Source: Topomyia yanbarensis (taxonomy: Eukaryota > Arthropoda > Insecta > Diptera > Culicidae). Taken from it: a stretch of DNA of 64,000 bases. The DNA lies in contig NC_080672.1 of assembly GCF_030247195.1 (NCBI RefSeq), positions 354,266,413 through 354,330,412 of the forward strand, read 5' to 3'. A program made the position numbers and the translations under genes. The notes below the pieces were generated by a model. That model did no database searches and was not told the origin of the DNA. It was given only the letters and a program-made list of their open reading frames with translations. Positions 1-11,196 of this stretch are shown here, in pieces (position 1 is the first letter of the stretch; the number at the start of each line of letters is the position of its first letter).

Positions 1-1647
1 AGCATGCAATAACAGATACATTTTTATACGATATTAGTTGCGAGATTGATGTAAAACACTGTCCAGACAGAGCCCAAGGTCGAGTATCACCAGTGGAAGT
101 TGATGAAAGAGAAAAAAGATGCGCGCCAATGTCCAGTTAAGTTTAAAATCTTTAGGCAGAGTAAATCACTCATTTTTCATCCTTTCCCAGCACCATTTCA
201 CTACACCGTCTTCATCACATAGGGTTTGAAATAATCGATGAGCTTGTTTCACGCTTACTGCCGCAACAACGTTGTTTGAAACTGCTGTTAATATCCTAAG
301 AGGGATACTCCGCCACTCCGTTTATTCCTTAGCCGCCCATTCCGGTTCAGAAGTTGTTTCTAGCCGCTCCTAACATGAAGATCGTACCTGACATGGGTAA
401 TAGATACATATCGAGTTGCCGCCTGTCATTTCAGCATACGGTCAGAGACCCCACCATGGTTATTTAAACGGTTTTCGCTAAGTTTAGTCGTACCTTGAGC
501 AGCACCACGAGGATTTCAAGTTATTTGTTTATCTAGCGAACCTCAGGATCGTTCACCTTAGGTTGAACAAACTTCACCGTTTTTTTGCTTTTTATCATCT
601 TTGAGTGGATCATTCTATTGTTTGACGCTGGCATCGTAAGCTATTCGTTACATGTTCGATCCCCGACCAGAAAGGATTCTCATTGACAGTAGAATCTGCT
701 TCAATATCTGCTGGAATAGAAGGCGGACATTGTGCAAAAGGGTTGTAGAGCCACGGCTTGCTTTTTACTGTTCTGTTTACCTTACTGAACAGTACAGTGC
801 CTGAAGATCATGCACAAACACTTATTTAACCTGTTAAGCGGCAGATTGAATACAGTATACACCTAAAATTACGACGCATTTTTTAAACATTTTTATGCGC
901 CATACTGTATTGTTTTCTCAATTCAGCTTTACAATCTTCATTGCACAATAGAATGATTCGCGCGATGAACCGGTAGATTGATTTTTCGGGAGTTGGAACG
1001 AACCTCCGTTAACTGGTTGTGATGAGAAAGAGGCAAACAAATGCGCAACAACGCGTCGCTGATATCAGCGAACCACCAACGGCTCCAGTTGTTATTGAAG
1101 CCAAGGCCAGCGAAGGTGAAAGCGTTGTGGAATGGAATCACGGTTCCGGAGATAACAGGTCCCTTGATAAAACCTTATTTGTGCGGTTCTGTTATGATTT
1201 TGTCGACTTTTTCGGCTTCGGAAACCTGTGGATATTGGTTTTATGAAAATTCAATTGAGCGACCTAAAATGAAAGTCGCACGAACAGAACATGCCTAATA
1301 AAACCCGCTTTAACTTTATTAGAATGTAAATGTTGGATATAAACTTCCAACCTAACAATCACACTCAGATTCTTTAGCATTAAAGTCGTTTCGAAGGCTC
1401 TCACTCGAAAGAGTCGGCAATGGTGAACCCCCGGTATAAAAATCGATTAAAAATATATAATTCGTTGGAAAGAAAATCCGCCTAGATTCGAGATAAAAAA
1501 ACGGTTGAAGTAAACTATTTAGTATGAACCGGATATAATTTTTTTTAGGATATATTTTTCAATTTTTATATTGATGGTTTTTTCAAACGACTGTTACATC
1601 GGAGATTTTGACGGGTGAGGTTTATATTCGATTTTTACGTTCTAACA
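1..1647. other. Gene-free left edge
   Basis: I recognise no gene, mobile element or structured repeat here. Short open frames on both strands (for example 1019-1246) lack any family resemblance and are not supported. Around 652-672 there is a short stretch resembling a tRNA T-arm (gttcgatcccc), but no matching A box or acceptor stem, so it is not called as a tRNA or SINE. Confidence 0.4.
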
Positions 1648-1792
1648 CAGTGATTCTCAACCTGGAGCCCGCGGACTCCTAGGGGGACGTGAAGTCGTTG
1701 CTGGGGATCCGTGAAGAAAAATTTATTTTCCGAGCGCATCTTGAAATTTCAAGTCTTGTTTCCTAACAATCTGAAAATAACATATTGATAGC
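1648..1792 (-). mobile_element. hAT-type MITE, outer part
   Basis: Starts with cagtgattctcaacc, a CAG-type terminus of the kind seen in hAT elements, followed by a cgcgga-rich stretch. Reverse-complemented, it matches the right end and middle of the related element at 45046-46341. The segment ends in a 25-bp sequence (1768-1792) that recurs exactly at 4750-4774, where the other half of the same type of element begins. Together the two halves read as one MITE, interrupted by about 2.96 kb. Confidence 0.55.
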
Positions 1793-1893
1793 TTATCTTA
1801 GCTTAGCTTAGTTGACCGCTCGTGAGTTTTCCGCGATTTATCAAAGCCTGTTGAAATTGCATATTCAATCAATTGTATGGTACGCGGGAGTAG

Positions 1894-3229
1894 TTGGGGA
1901 GCGTGGGGATAGATGAACCACTTTTTTGTTAATTGTTATATGTATTAGACCTTTTGCGATAAACTATTCTATATGCATGAATATGAAAGAACAACCATTG
2001 CCTTACTATATGCAATATCATTTGTGAACGCAAGTAACGTGTTATCAAAATTATATGCATTTTTGTTAAGTATGTCAAATGATTCAAGTATCCCCTCAGG
2101 TGGGTACTCCATGGGGATAGTTAAACCATTACCCAGACTATCATAAAAACACGTAGACCCATACGAAAAAAGTTCGTTCATTCTGTCTTTGTTAAAAAAA
2201 ATTCATTTGTATGTTTGTAGTATAAAATCCATATCACAAACTATTTGTTTTTGTGTTTAGTATTTTTGTGTTCTTTCCTTTCTCCCATCGTGTTTTTCTT
2301 TGATCAATTTCATTTATGGCGAGTCGGTAGTAGTGCTACTTCTCCCTCGTCTTCTTTCCTAATTTCTAGACTCACGTGGTTGAGTCTTTGGAAATCCGTG
2401 CAAGTTTCTGGTGATTAACCTGGTAGAAACCTATACTTTCTGCCTGCCAATGGAGCATTATAGGTATATTCAGTGAAATCTCAGACTGATTTGATTCGTA
2501 GCCTCTAAAAGGAGTTTCTACACTGCTCAATCCTAATCTTATTTATAAACAATGAAAAATATAAGCAGTCAATTCTGTTTCTAGTTGTCCAAAATCAACT
2601 TCCAATTATGTGTCTCGTCCTTTTTAAGTTTCTGGCGTAACGACTTAAAGTAGGGTACGAGATATTGCGTATTTTACCTGCTCGACGTACTCTATGTCTC
2701 TTCTCAAGATTGTAAATTGGCGCAGACTACATAGTTACATTCATAAGCAACTCTGTTTGCGTTTAGCGTATATAGTTGCACATTATTTTGACAACCCTTA
2801 ACAAGAAATTACTAAAAATCCAAACCTAAAAATGGTTCATGTATCCCCACATGCCAAAGGCAAATTTAAATTAATGTTAAGCTAGCAGGAAACATTCAGT
2901 TTTGCAAATTTCTTCATATAAATAATATATTTTGCACCTACTTCCAATAACAAAAAGTTTTATGATGTTTAGTCTCACATAAGGGACACCACAAACTTTT
3001 TCCAACAGTACACGAGGTCTTAATTGAGGCAACTTTTAATCTACAATAACTTTGATTATCTGTAAAAATGACAACAAAAAAACTTGACGCTATCGCAAAT
3101 GCGTGTGAGGTTAGCTTACCGACAGAGCTACCAACACGCAAAAGGTTTGCACTAAAATTGATAGAATGTGACGTAATATCCTTAGTGATTCACCTATCCC
3201 CGTGGTTCATGTATCCGCACTCTCCCCTA
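1894..3229. mobile_element. TIR element, about 1.3 kb
   Basis: The left end ggggagcgtggggat continues into agatgaaccac. The right end, reverse-complemented, gives ggggagagtgcggat followed by acatgaaccac, so there are imperfect terminal inverted repeats of about 30 bp. A third internal copy of the tggttcatgtatcc motif lies near 2833. There is no transposase-like open frame, so it is probably non-autonomous. Confidence 0.45.
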
Positions 3230-3698
3230 CATCATACTCAACGTGCTACCTAAAGGGACTAAGATTATAGTATGATTTAGAATGGGAAGGAATGTTTGTT
3301 CAACACTTGTGACTATTATGACCGAGGAATTCTCTGCATCATCCACAAGTGTCGCAGGATAGGATTGGTGTTAGTAGGTAGGAAAATGAATCAAGATATA
3401 TTTTGGTAGATGTTGGGAGTTAGCTAAGTACTCACGCGCTTTGTCTTTTCATTTTAGATCAAAGTTTTCAGGTGCGCGACCTCCAGAAGGAATTTGAATG
3501 CCGTTCGAATAGGAATTTTAATAATTTTAGACAAAACCCAGAATAAGACGCAGGCAACAATGAGAGATTTTTTTGGGGTCCTCCTCTTCTGCTCATTAAT
3601 CGGTCCTTTCAACATTTAGTACTCCACTCTTTGCATAATATTCCTGTAGAAGCCATCGACTTTTGATGTGTACTGGAAAATTAGTGCAATGTGTTATA

Positions 3699-3769
3699 CC
3701 CATAATCGCAAATCAGTCCCATAAAGATAGGAAATCCCATAGAAAACGGAACAAATATGCGATCTTAGG
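3699..3769. mobile_element. 71-bp foldback MITE, copy 1
   Basis: Nearly palindromic: cccataatcgcaaatc at the left and a matching inverted gcgat...ggc end at the right. The same unit occurs at 28849-28919 (best preserved) and, degraded, at 38341-38404. Confidence 0.45.
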
Positions 3770-4749
3770 CAGTAGTCATGTCGTAATAATCGAACGAGAA
3801 AGTAAACAAAGAGAAGCTCTCAATGCCACTCACGTCCAATTCCAAATTTTGTCCAGAATTATTGCTCCGCGGGGCATTACATAAAAGGATAAAGCTGCGT
3901 GGCATATAAAAGAGGTATCTATTCATCTATAGACAATATAATCTTAGATATGTACGAAAGTCGCTCCCGATCAATTTCAGAGAATTTGAAACGAGCAATT
4001 TAAACTCCAAATAGCCGGCCATCGGGAGTATTGCTTCTTATCAACACTTTAGTGATCATTTTCAAAGTTTGCAGTACCAAACAAACGTACAAAAAGTATG
4101 AAAGATATCCCAAAACAATGTGAAGAAATTCACTGTGAAATGTAAATGACAAGTTGGCATCTCAACTCTCCCTGTCAGACACGTTTCCATAATTGGGTTA
4201 AAAGCCAAATTGCATACGACATGCTTCTTATGTGTAATAAATATAATACACACAACGACAAGGGCTCTTGATCTATCGATGGCACAGAAGAAGAATGGGT
4301 GGGAGAAGAACAATACTGGCAAAGACCGACTACCATATAAGCGGTTCAAACTCGAAAGAGCGACGCAGAGTATTGCAGTGGATGATTTTGCAGACCAGGA
4401 GTGCGATTTTCGAAGTTTTAGCTTCCAATGGCCTTACATTTTCTGACAGAGTGAAGTACTGGGATGTTGAAATGTTTACCACTGTGGTTGTGTTTTACAC
4501 AATCGGGAATAGCGAGTCAGAAAAGGTGACTATTTGTCAGAGATTCACTCAATACAGAATGGATAAAGGCTATGATGCAAAATCTTAAGGGCCAGGTCCA
4601 GGTTGTCTTTTGTTCAGAGCAATACCTTGACTTAGGAGCTCCTAGCATGTTATTAATTGCCTCTTACGACATGAGAGCATGTATCCAGTGGTTCTAGTCT
4701 TGGCTGAAATAGCGCAAAAAAAATTAGACCGCCGGACACCACACGGCTT

Positions 4750-4863
4750 AATCTGAAAATAACATATTGATAGCATACAAAATCGATGTTTATCCGTTGA
4801 GGTTCGCGGCAATCCAGGGTGATTTTTAAAGGGTCCATGGTACGAAAAAGGTTGAGAACCGCT
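4750..4863 (-). mobile_element. hAT-type MITE, inner part
   Basis: Begins with the 25-bp repeat shared with 1768-1792 and ends in ggttgagaaccgct, the opposite CAG-type terminus. It matches the left half of the 45046-46341 element in reverse complement, with one copy of a roughly 30-bp unit that is triplicated there. Confidence 0.55.
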
Positions 4864-5114
4864 ATTCTAACATATTTAAAGTGGCTTTTACGAAACATGA
4901 TCTGTTTTCATGACTTTTTTTCAGTCGCTCAATTACCAAGGAACTGAAATATATCAAATATTTTAGAGCCGTGGAATTGAGTTTTTCGACGACTTAACTC
5001 TTTTAATTTTCAAACCTTCTTTTGCTTAGTCTTAAATTTGCCGGAAATAGCCAAGAAAATTGATTCAGTTAACTTTTTGCCGTCTATCGAAGTTGGATGT
5101 TAGCGTGGTTGAGC

Positions 5115-5494
5115 ACCCGCTACATGCAATGTAACGTGCATATCAGTGGGGGAAGTCTGATATTATTGTAACAGGGGTTACTGAATGTTGTCTACAACAC
5201 TGTAAACGCTTTTTCGCAAAAGCAATAAAGCTTGATACTAAAGGTGCTTTTCATAACGTGTCTTTCGAATCCAATTTGGAAGCAGGGTGAGGTCATGGAG
5301 TACATGCGCATATTACGAACTAACCACCCACAATGCTTAGCAACCGAGATCTGTGCCCATCGTTAAGACAAGTAGAGATAAGTAAATTGCTGGTCTGCGG
5401 ATGTCCTCAAGGTGGTGTGCTGTCACCACCTCTATGGAAAGTTGTCGTCGTTAGCTTTTTGAGGAAACTTAATGAGCTTGTGTTTTCTACATAT
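5115..5494 (+). pseudogene. LOA-like LINE reverse transcriptase relic, 5' part
   Basis: Conceptual translation shows two reverse transcriptase blocks. KLDTKGAFHNVS (near 5230-5270) corresponds to the family's catalytic D..GAF.N region. GCPQGGVLSPPLW (near 5398-5437) is the thumb-side block typical of LOA/Lian-type LINEs of mosquitoes. The frame is broken upstream, so this is dead sequence. It stops at the insertion point of a TIR element (5495) and resumes at 6776. Family placement rests on motif memory. R1 or another Jockey-superfamily clade is possible. Confidence 0.6.
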
Positions 5495-6771
5495 CGCCGC
5501 TGTTGTGCTATCTTATGACAAAACACACATTTTGCACATTTCGAGAAAAACGATTTTTAAAGTTTGATATTGAATATCTTAAAACTTATAAATGGTATAA
5601 ACAATTCAAAGAAGACAATTGATGCTTCTATCTATTCTGTATTAATTTCCCAAATATTACGAGGATCAGTTGACTATGTTGCGAGTTTTTACTATAAATG
5701 TAAACAAAAGTCGCACTCAGACGTGTCATAGGTGTGTATTGATGACAAAATTTGTATATATAATCGTGTATGAAAAATTTTCCATAGAAAAAAAATCATC
5801 AATTATTAACTTTTATTCATATCAGAGGGGTATATTCGGCTTTTCAGCCAATAAATAATATCGAACACTACTTTTTTATAATGTCCAGACGTTTCGACCG
5901 TTGGTTTCGGCCTTCTTCAGTGGAAATTATAGGTAGCGTTTTTGTTCTTCGCTTCATACAAGCGGTCTATCGTCGGAAATATTTGCTTCCAATGTTTTAG
6001 CGCTGAGGGTATATTGCGCATTTGCTTCATTAATTTGTGGCTAATCAGAAAAAACAACGGAAATTTTTGGAGCACTGTTAACTTTTGGGCACAATGGAAA
6101 ACTCAATAAGCGCTAAAACATTGGAAGCAAATATTTGCGACGATAGACCGCTTGTATGAAGCGAAGAACAAAAACGCTACCTATAATTTCCACTGAAGAA
6201 GGCCGAAACCAACGGTCGAAACGTCTGGACATTATAAAAAAGTAGTGTTCGATATTATTTATTGACTGAAAAGCCGAATATAGCCCTCTGTACCAACGAC
6301 AGTCGTAACATCACCTATTACTTTATTCATATCTTTGGCTTCAGTTGGTCTATAAAAAATCGGTTAGATGCATTTTGAAGGAAATGAGTCAGGGAATCTA
6401 GAAAAAATAGTTATTTTTGGTTACAGTGTTGCCAAATATGCTATATTTCCAGTTTAAAACTTAAATTGCATTTTTCTCAAAGTTCGTGCATTTTTGTTTT
6501 GAAAATGATTATGCCATTGCGTTTCTCAGATAGTTTTACATATAGAAACATCTTATACATCAAGATAATTTGAGCCAATCCCCAGACACAGTCATTTGAA
6601 CCAAAAAAATAGAATATTCTCAGCGCGTTTCTCGCTATATCTCAGTAACCAAGCAGAATGTCAAAATTCTGTAAACGCCACTTTGTAGAGATTTTTTAGT
6701 TAAGTAATGTGGTATATCTAACTCAGTTTACCCCAAAATGGCGTTTGTCATAAGATAGCACAACAGCGACG
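5495..6771. mobile_element. TIR element family T1, copy 1 (interrupted)
   Basis: Terminal inverted repeats of about 29 bp: cgccgctgttgtgctatctt at the left and the inverse of cgtcgctgttgtgctatctt at the right, both continuing into atgac. The 4 bp ATAT flanks both ends (5491-5494 and 6772-6775). Removing the element with one ATAT brings the flanking LINE halves into the same reading frame. A second copy lies at 35032-35802 (771 bp). This copy is about 767 bp once the 510-bp insertion is discounted. There is no transposase, so it is non-autonomous. Confidence 0.75.
5824..6321. mobile_element. Foldback element inside T1 copy 1
   Basis: Two arms of about 180 bp (5823-6006 and 6109-6290) are inverted copies with few mismatches and a spacer of about 100 bp. 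The T1 copy at 35032 lacks this block, so its limits are known. The 12-bp tttattcatatc is present at both edges (5812-5823 and 6322-6333), as expected of a target-site duplication. About 30 bp between the right arm end and the duplication (6291-6321) is not part of the arms and is unexplained. Confidence 0.7.
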
Positions 6772-6775
6772 ATAT

Positions 6776-7440
6776 GGTTTCGCCTATGATCCTATAATAA
6801 TCATCGGTCACACTTTTTGATTTGATGCAGCAAGCCCTATGTGTTATTGAGCAATGGTGTTTACATGTTGGACAGTCAATCCAATACATCAATGGTGCTT
6901 TTCACGCAATGAAAGATTACAACCGGAGCTCGTCCATTGCAGTTCTTTGACTCCGAAATTATTGTTGCAGATCAAGTTAAGTTCGTTGGGGTAATTGACT
7001 CAATACTAAATTGGTCTGCTCACATCGATTCCAGAATCAAGAGAGCTTGCAAGGCCTTTGACCATTGTAGCCGGGCTTCCGGCAAATCTTGGAAACTCAA
7101 ACCCAAGTACGAGCATGGGGTGCATTGTGTGGTGGTAGACGGGAGAAGTCACGACAATCCAATCAAAGTTTAATTATCTTCAGAGGATGGTCTTGATGGC
7201 GATGACTGTGTGTAAATTTATACACCCTGATCATCTCAAACTATCTCATTGTGCGGTCTGTAGAGGATTGCAGCGAACTTCAGCGACACTTAGATGCTTA
7301 GCATGTCCAAGTGTCTACAATATCTTATGCCAGCAGAAAATATCCAATACTCTTGATGTACTCCTAAACATACAACTACCATCCAGAAATCATCACTCTC
7401 ATGTTATAGCACAGTCAAAAATAAAAACTCGGTGAATGTG
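6776..7440 (+). pseudogene. LOA-like LINE reverse transcriptase relic, 3' part
   Basis: Continues the relic at 5115. The first residues (YGFAYDP) align with the position of the catalytic Y.DD box, but the DD pair is lost. Further on, QFFDSEIIVADQVKFVGV (near 6940) and DSRIKRACKAF (near 7030) match the post-catalytic part of the reverse transcriptase. RMVLMAMT (near 7180) matches the connection region. Frameshifts and stops separate the blocks. Confidence 0.6.
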
Positions 7441-7764
7441 CGAATCGCCAAATAGTTTACTGATCCATACTGTTTGCGGGTGCTGTTTTTTCACTTGTTC
7501 GGTCTATCTTGAAAGCCGCCGCTTCCATTTGGTGGCCTTATACTAGCATTTGGACTCGCTGAGTGAAAGCAGTGCAAGCAAGATTTCTGCGTAGTCTATC
7601 TTCTCATCTCACACAAAGCAGAAACAAAAACATCGCTGCTCTGTATACACCAGTGAAGCAAGAAAGCGATTCGTTCGTTACCCAGTACGCAAAGAGTTTT
7701 TCACCAGCAAAATGTGTTAGCCAAATGAAATGAAAGTGCCCGTACTACAAGATAACACATTTTG

Positions 7765-8131
7765 AATTAGTCGGTGTTAAGTCAGAGCGGACTAAGTGAC
7801 AAAATATTGATTTCGAGAAAAACGAGTTTAAAGTTTGAATCGCAGCGTCCTTTACGTTATGATTGGAAATTAGTTTTTGCCATAACTCTTGTTTATTGTT
7901 ACATATTTCAAATCTGGCAGAAGTCGGATGTAGCTGACGAAATTCTTTATCCAGTGCTATCGTTATCTCATTTTTTGATGTTTTGCGACTTATACCATGT
8001 TCACACTACGAGTTAAAACGTGTTTTAACGCTATCTTGATGACATTTTTCTTGTTGTTAATTATTATAACGTGTTTTATCTCTGTAGTGTGAACGTAGTA
8101 TTAGTCCGGTCTGACTTAACACCAACCAATT
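7765..8131. mobile_element. TIR MITE, 367 bp
   Basis: The ends aattagtcggtgttaagtc and, inverted, aattggttggtgttaagtc form TIRs of about 30 bp that continue through a shared ggactaa. There is no coding capacity. A second, smaller inverted-repeat unit is nested at 7998-8097. Confidence 0.65.
7998..8097. mobile_element. Small nested MITE
   Basis: The inverted ends gttcacactac and gtagtgtgaac, each followed by a taaaacgtg-type stretch, enclose about 100 bp. It lies inside the larger MITE at 7765-8131, so it inserted later. Confidence 0.5.
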
Positions 8132-8431
8132 GATTTTAAGAAAACTCGTGGTCAGGAGGTGGAGCAACTAGTAAAAGTTGCAATGGAACTTAGTCCAGCG
8201 GAAGTGACCTACATTCAGCTACACCACGTTATCCACTGTGTTTTGATTATGTATAGAAGGTTAGCCTAGGCATAAAACTCCATTGTGAAGAATAACATTG
8301 AACACGATATTGTATATAATAACATCATATCAGAACCAAGATCTCCAAATATATGATCAATGATATGGTACATGTTCGTATGCATGACCTGGTACCGCAC
8401 AATAAGACAGATTATATCAAACGAATTATTT

Positions 8432-8481
8432 ATATCGCCATACGAATAACGTTCTGGTGTACGTTATCCGTATGGCGATAT
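8432..8481. repeat. Strong hairpin, 21-bp arms
   Basis: Arms 8432-8452 and 8461-8481 are complementary with one mismatch around an 8-nt loop. The sequence could be the core of a palindromic MITE. No function can be assigned. Confidence 0.6.
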
Positions 8482-8544
8482 AATTGTATCGTCTATGACT
8501 TTCAATGCGAACACAGCTTCCACATCACGATCAATATGTGCACT

Positions 8545-9360
8545 TTTTTCGGAAAAATTCGCGAATGTGTTCACAGACGAGGCATTAACTATTGAGCAAA
8601 TCGAACTTTGCTAGCTCCACTTGTGGGCCAAACTCCGAGTGCTATCGATGTCAATGCAACGATGATGAGCTTCCTCTCGACTTAACTCGTCTTTCAATCC
8701 GGGACCCGACGGGTTTCCCTCTGCTATTCTGAAAAGGCACATCGAAGTTTTGGTTACTCAGCTTCTTCACATCTTTCGAGCATCTGTTGATAAAGGTATT
8801 TTTCCATCCATCTTGCTGGAAAACAGCGAACATGTCCCATTCAATAAAAAGGGCAATAAGCGAGACGTCAATAATTACCTCTTCAGGCTCACTGTAAGCA
8901 GTACCTAAGTGACGATCAACACGGCTTTACGTCTGGACGGTCATCTGCGTGTAACCTGTTATGTTTACCATCCTACATAGCAGAGAATATGGAAAGTAGC
9001 GCTTAAACCGACGTTGTTTACACCGACTTATCTGCCGCTTTTGAACAGATAAACCACGATATCGCAATAGCAAAAATGGAGAGATTTGGAATAAATGGTA
9101 GTGTTTTGCAGCGGTTTCGATCCTACCTCACTGACCAAGAGATATCGGTGGTCATAGGAGAATGCCAGGTCCCCACATTCACTTCTACGTCTGAAATACC
9201 TCAAGGAAGCCACTTGGGACCGTTGATATTTCTGATATACTTCAATGATGTACATCTAATTCTGAAGACTCCACGATTGTCCTTCGCGAATGACCTCAAA
9301 ATTTTTCGCCTGATTCGTTCAATTGAAGAGTGCAGATTTCTCCAACAGCACCTTCAATAA
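8545..9360 (+). pseudogene. Jockey-clade LINE reverse transcriptase relic
   Basis: In order: FANVFTDEALTIEQI, NPGPDGFPSAILKRH, a GIFPS block, a KKGNKRDVNNY block, QHGFTSGRS, YTDLSAAFEQINHD (catalytic block A), RFRSYLTD, IPQGSHLGPLIFLIYFNDV (block B), then LSFANDLKIF. This order and wording are those of Jockey elements. The catalytic Y.DD reads FAND, one Asp having been lost. Stops and frameshifts lie at about 8610, 8680, 8907 and 9004. The open frame ends at 9357-9360 and no downstream Jockey sequence is recognised. The 5' half (ORF1, endonuclease) is missing. Confidence 0.8.
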
Positions 9361-11014
9361 AGTCATGGGTGCGTTTCGACTTCGTCTCATCAGAAACCGA
9401 CACTAACTTTTTGTCGGAATCCCTAAAACTAAAACACACTTTTTGTTTCAATCGAATGACTGGATTTGATCTTTTTCAATTAGATCTAAGGTTAAGATTC
9501 AAGATATAAATGAGGGAAAATTGCGATCAAATCATGATAATCAAATTTTAATAATAGAAGCAAGAGTTTTGATGTGTTAGAAGAAAATGTTTGTCTTCAA
9601 AACTCTCAAAATCATCTATAGGACATGTTACTAAAAATTAAAACTGCAAAAGTTTTATTGAAAATTTCGGTTTTTATGAATTGAAATATATTCATGGTAA
9701 TATGTTCAAATTCCTTACACATAGGATAATATAAAAGATATTGCTTCGTTCTCGCGATACAATTCTGCAATTTACAAGAGTTTTTCTCTTATTTTAAATA
9801 GTGTGTAGGATGGTTCTAAATTTATTAAAATTTAAAAGATTAACTTGTCAATGGATCGGCATGGAGTTTTGTAGTCTTTCAGAAATTGAAACATCAAAAT
9901 TTAAAAAAAATGCCGGACACTGGAATTCTCTGCCTTGTACTTTTCATTTTACAGGAAATTCACCAAAAAATTAGGGTGTTTCTTAAAAAATTGTTTTGAT
10001 TTTATAACTGTTGCGATTTCGTTTTTTTTTTCATTAAAATGCCTTTAGAAATACTTCAGATAATTTGAAGGAGAACAGTTTATCTCAATGATATATACTA
10101 CCAAGTACAATATTTCATATGGCAGCAACGGTATTTAATGTAAATTGCCCTAATCAAAGATAATACTGTTTGAAAAAGTTATAGTTTTATGTAAAAGTGC
10201 TCATAACATAAAAGCGAAAACACAAATTATGCACCCTGAAACATCGTTCACATTGTCCATAGGGTACTGCAGTGTAAAATAAAAACTACAAAAGTTAGAG
10301 AAATAAAAGTGGGCCTCTAAATTAATAAAATCCCGCTATTGTTCCTCGATTTTTAAAGTCATCTCCATAGTTGCGTGTAGTGAACAAATTTGATTGCGTT
10401 TTGTTTCTTAAATAATTCTGCAACTTTAAGTACATATATTGTGGTAATTATCCAGTAACTTCTAATTAAGTTCCCTTTTGGTTGGATTTCTTCCATTGTA
10501 TGCTGGTATCTACGGTTGTGAAATGAGATTCAACTAATCCCATTCGCTTGGTAGATACTGCACAGTATTCCAAACAGAAATCTTTGCGATTTTGTGTGAT
10601 TATATGATACGACAGCATGTAAAATATATTAACACATCGCTCACAGTACTCATAGTTCGTTCTAACAATTTTGCAATGGCAAAGATGAAAGCTGTCTATC
10701 ACACATTATAATCAAAAATATATACATATTTAGCAAGATGTCAATCATGATAATTGGCAAAACGATTCCAGATGAAGTACGTTTCCATTCATTGGAAGAT
10801 ACGCTTTTACGTTACGAAATGGAATGGAATCTATTGACTCAGTCACCTTGTTGTATTCATTGAGGACTATCGCTATCGCTTTTTTCCTATCAAGTACCCG
10901 GAGAGTTGAGGGTGTCATTCGATTCAGCTTGTCGTGATCGGCAAATATCGGCTTAATTGTGTGGCTGGATATATGTAGAACTAATCTTTCGTAACATTAT
11001 GCTAGATTTTCAAA
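9361..11014. other. AT-rich gene-free stretch
   Basis: I see no coding sequence or clear repeat boundary. Composition is strongly AT-rich. A minus-strand open frame at 10466-10702 has no recognisable family. Confidence 0.4.
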
Positions 11015-11021
11015 GTATTAT

Positions 11022-11185
11022 TTTTTTTTATTTCGATTATAGAAATTTTAACCTTAGGGTCATTCGCCTCTTTTCGGGTGATCTCTTTTGGAAAACTCTC
11101 TAAACCTATGTGCGGGATTGGGAATCGAAGTCAGGTGAACTCCGTACAAGGCAATCGATTTACCAACTGCGCTATGCCCGTCCCC
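11022..11185 (-). mobile_element. tRNA-derived SINE (Feilai-like), copy 1
   Basis: Minus strand, head at 11185, A-rich tail at about 11022-11032. The A box is intact (tagcgcagttgg). The B box is decayed (acttcgattcc). The 7-bp gtattat flanks the element (11015-11021 and 11190-11196). It matches the better copy at 36826-36986 along its whole length. Confidence 0.75.
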
Positions 11186-11196
11186 ATTGGTATTAT

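Larger units (their letters stand above)
1793..4749. mobile_element. 2.96 kb segment inside a hAT-type MITE
   Basis: This block lies between two exact 25-bp direct repeats (1768-1792 and 4750-4774) and separates two halves of a MITE. Its left edge reads cttagcttagcttag, which on the minus strand is a short tandem TAAGC-like run of the kind found at the 3' end of some non-LTR retrotransposons. A minus-strand LINE insertion with a 25-bp target-site duplication is therefore possible. No reverse transcriptase or endonuclease motif is recognisable in it. It contains a TIR element (1894-3229) and a 71-bp foldback MITE (3699-3769). An open frame at 4268-4588 (106 codons) has no recognisable family. 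Confidence 0.35.

Noticed and set aside
652..672. tRNA T-arm or SINE fragment
   Set aside because: Only a gttcgatcccc-type word is present. No A box, stem or second copy supports it.
4268..4588. 106-codon frame
   Set aside because: Lies inside the segment interrupting a MITE and matches no transposon protein I know. Not supported as a gene.
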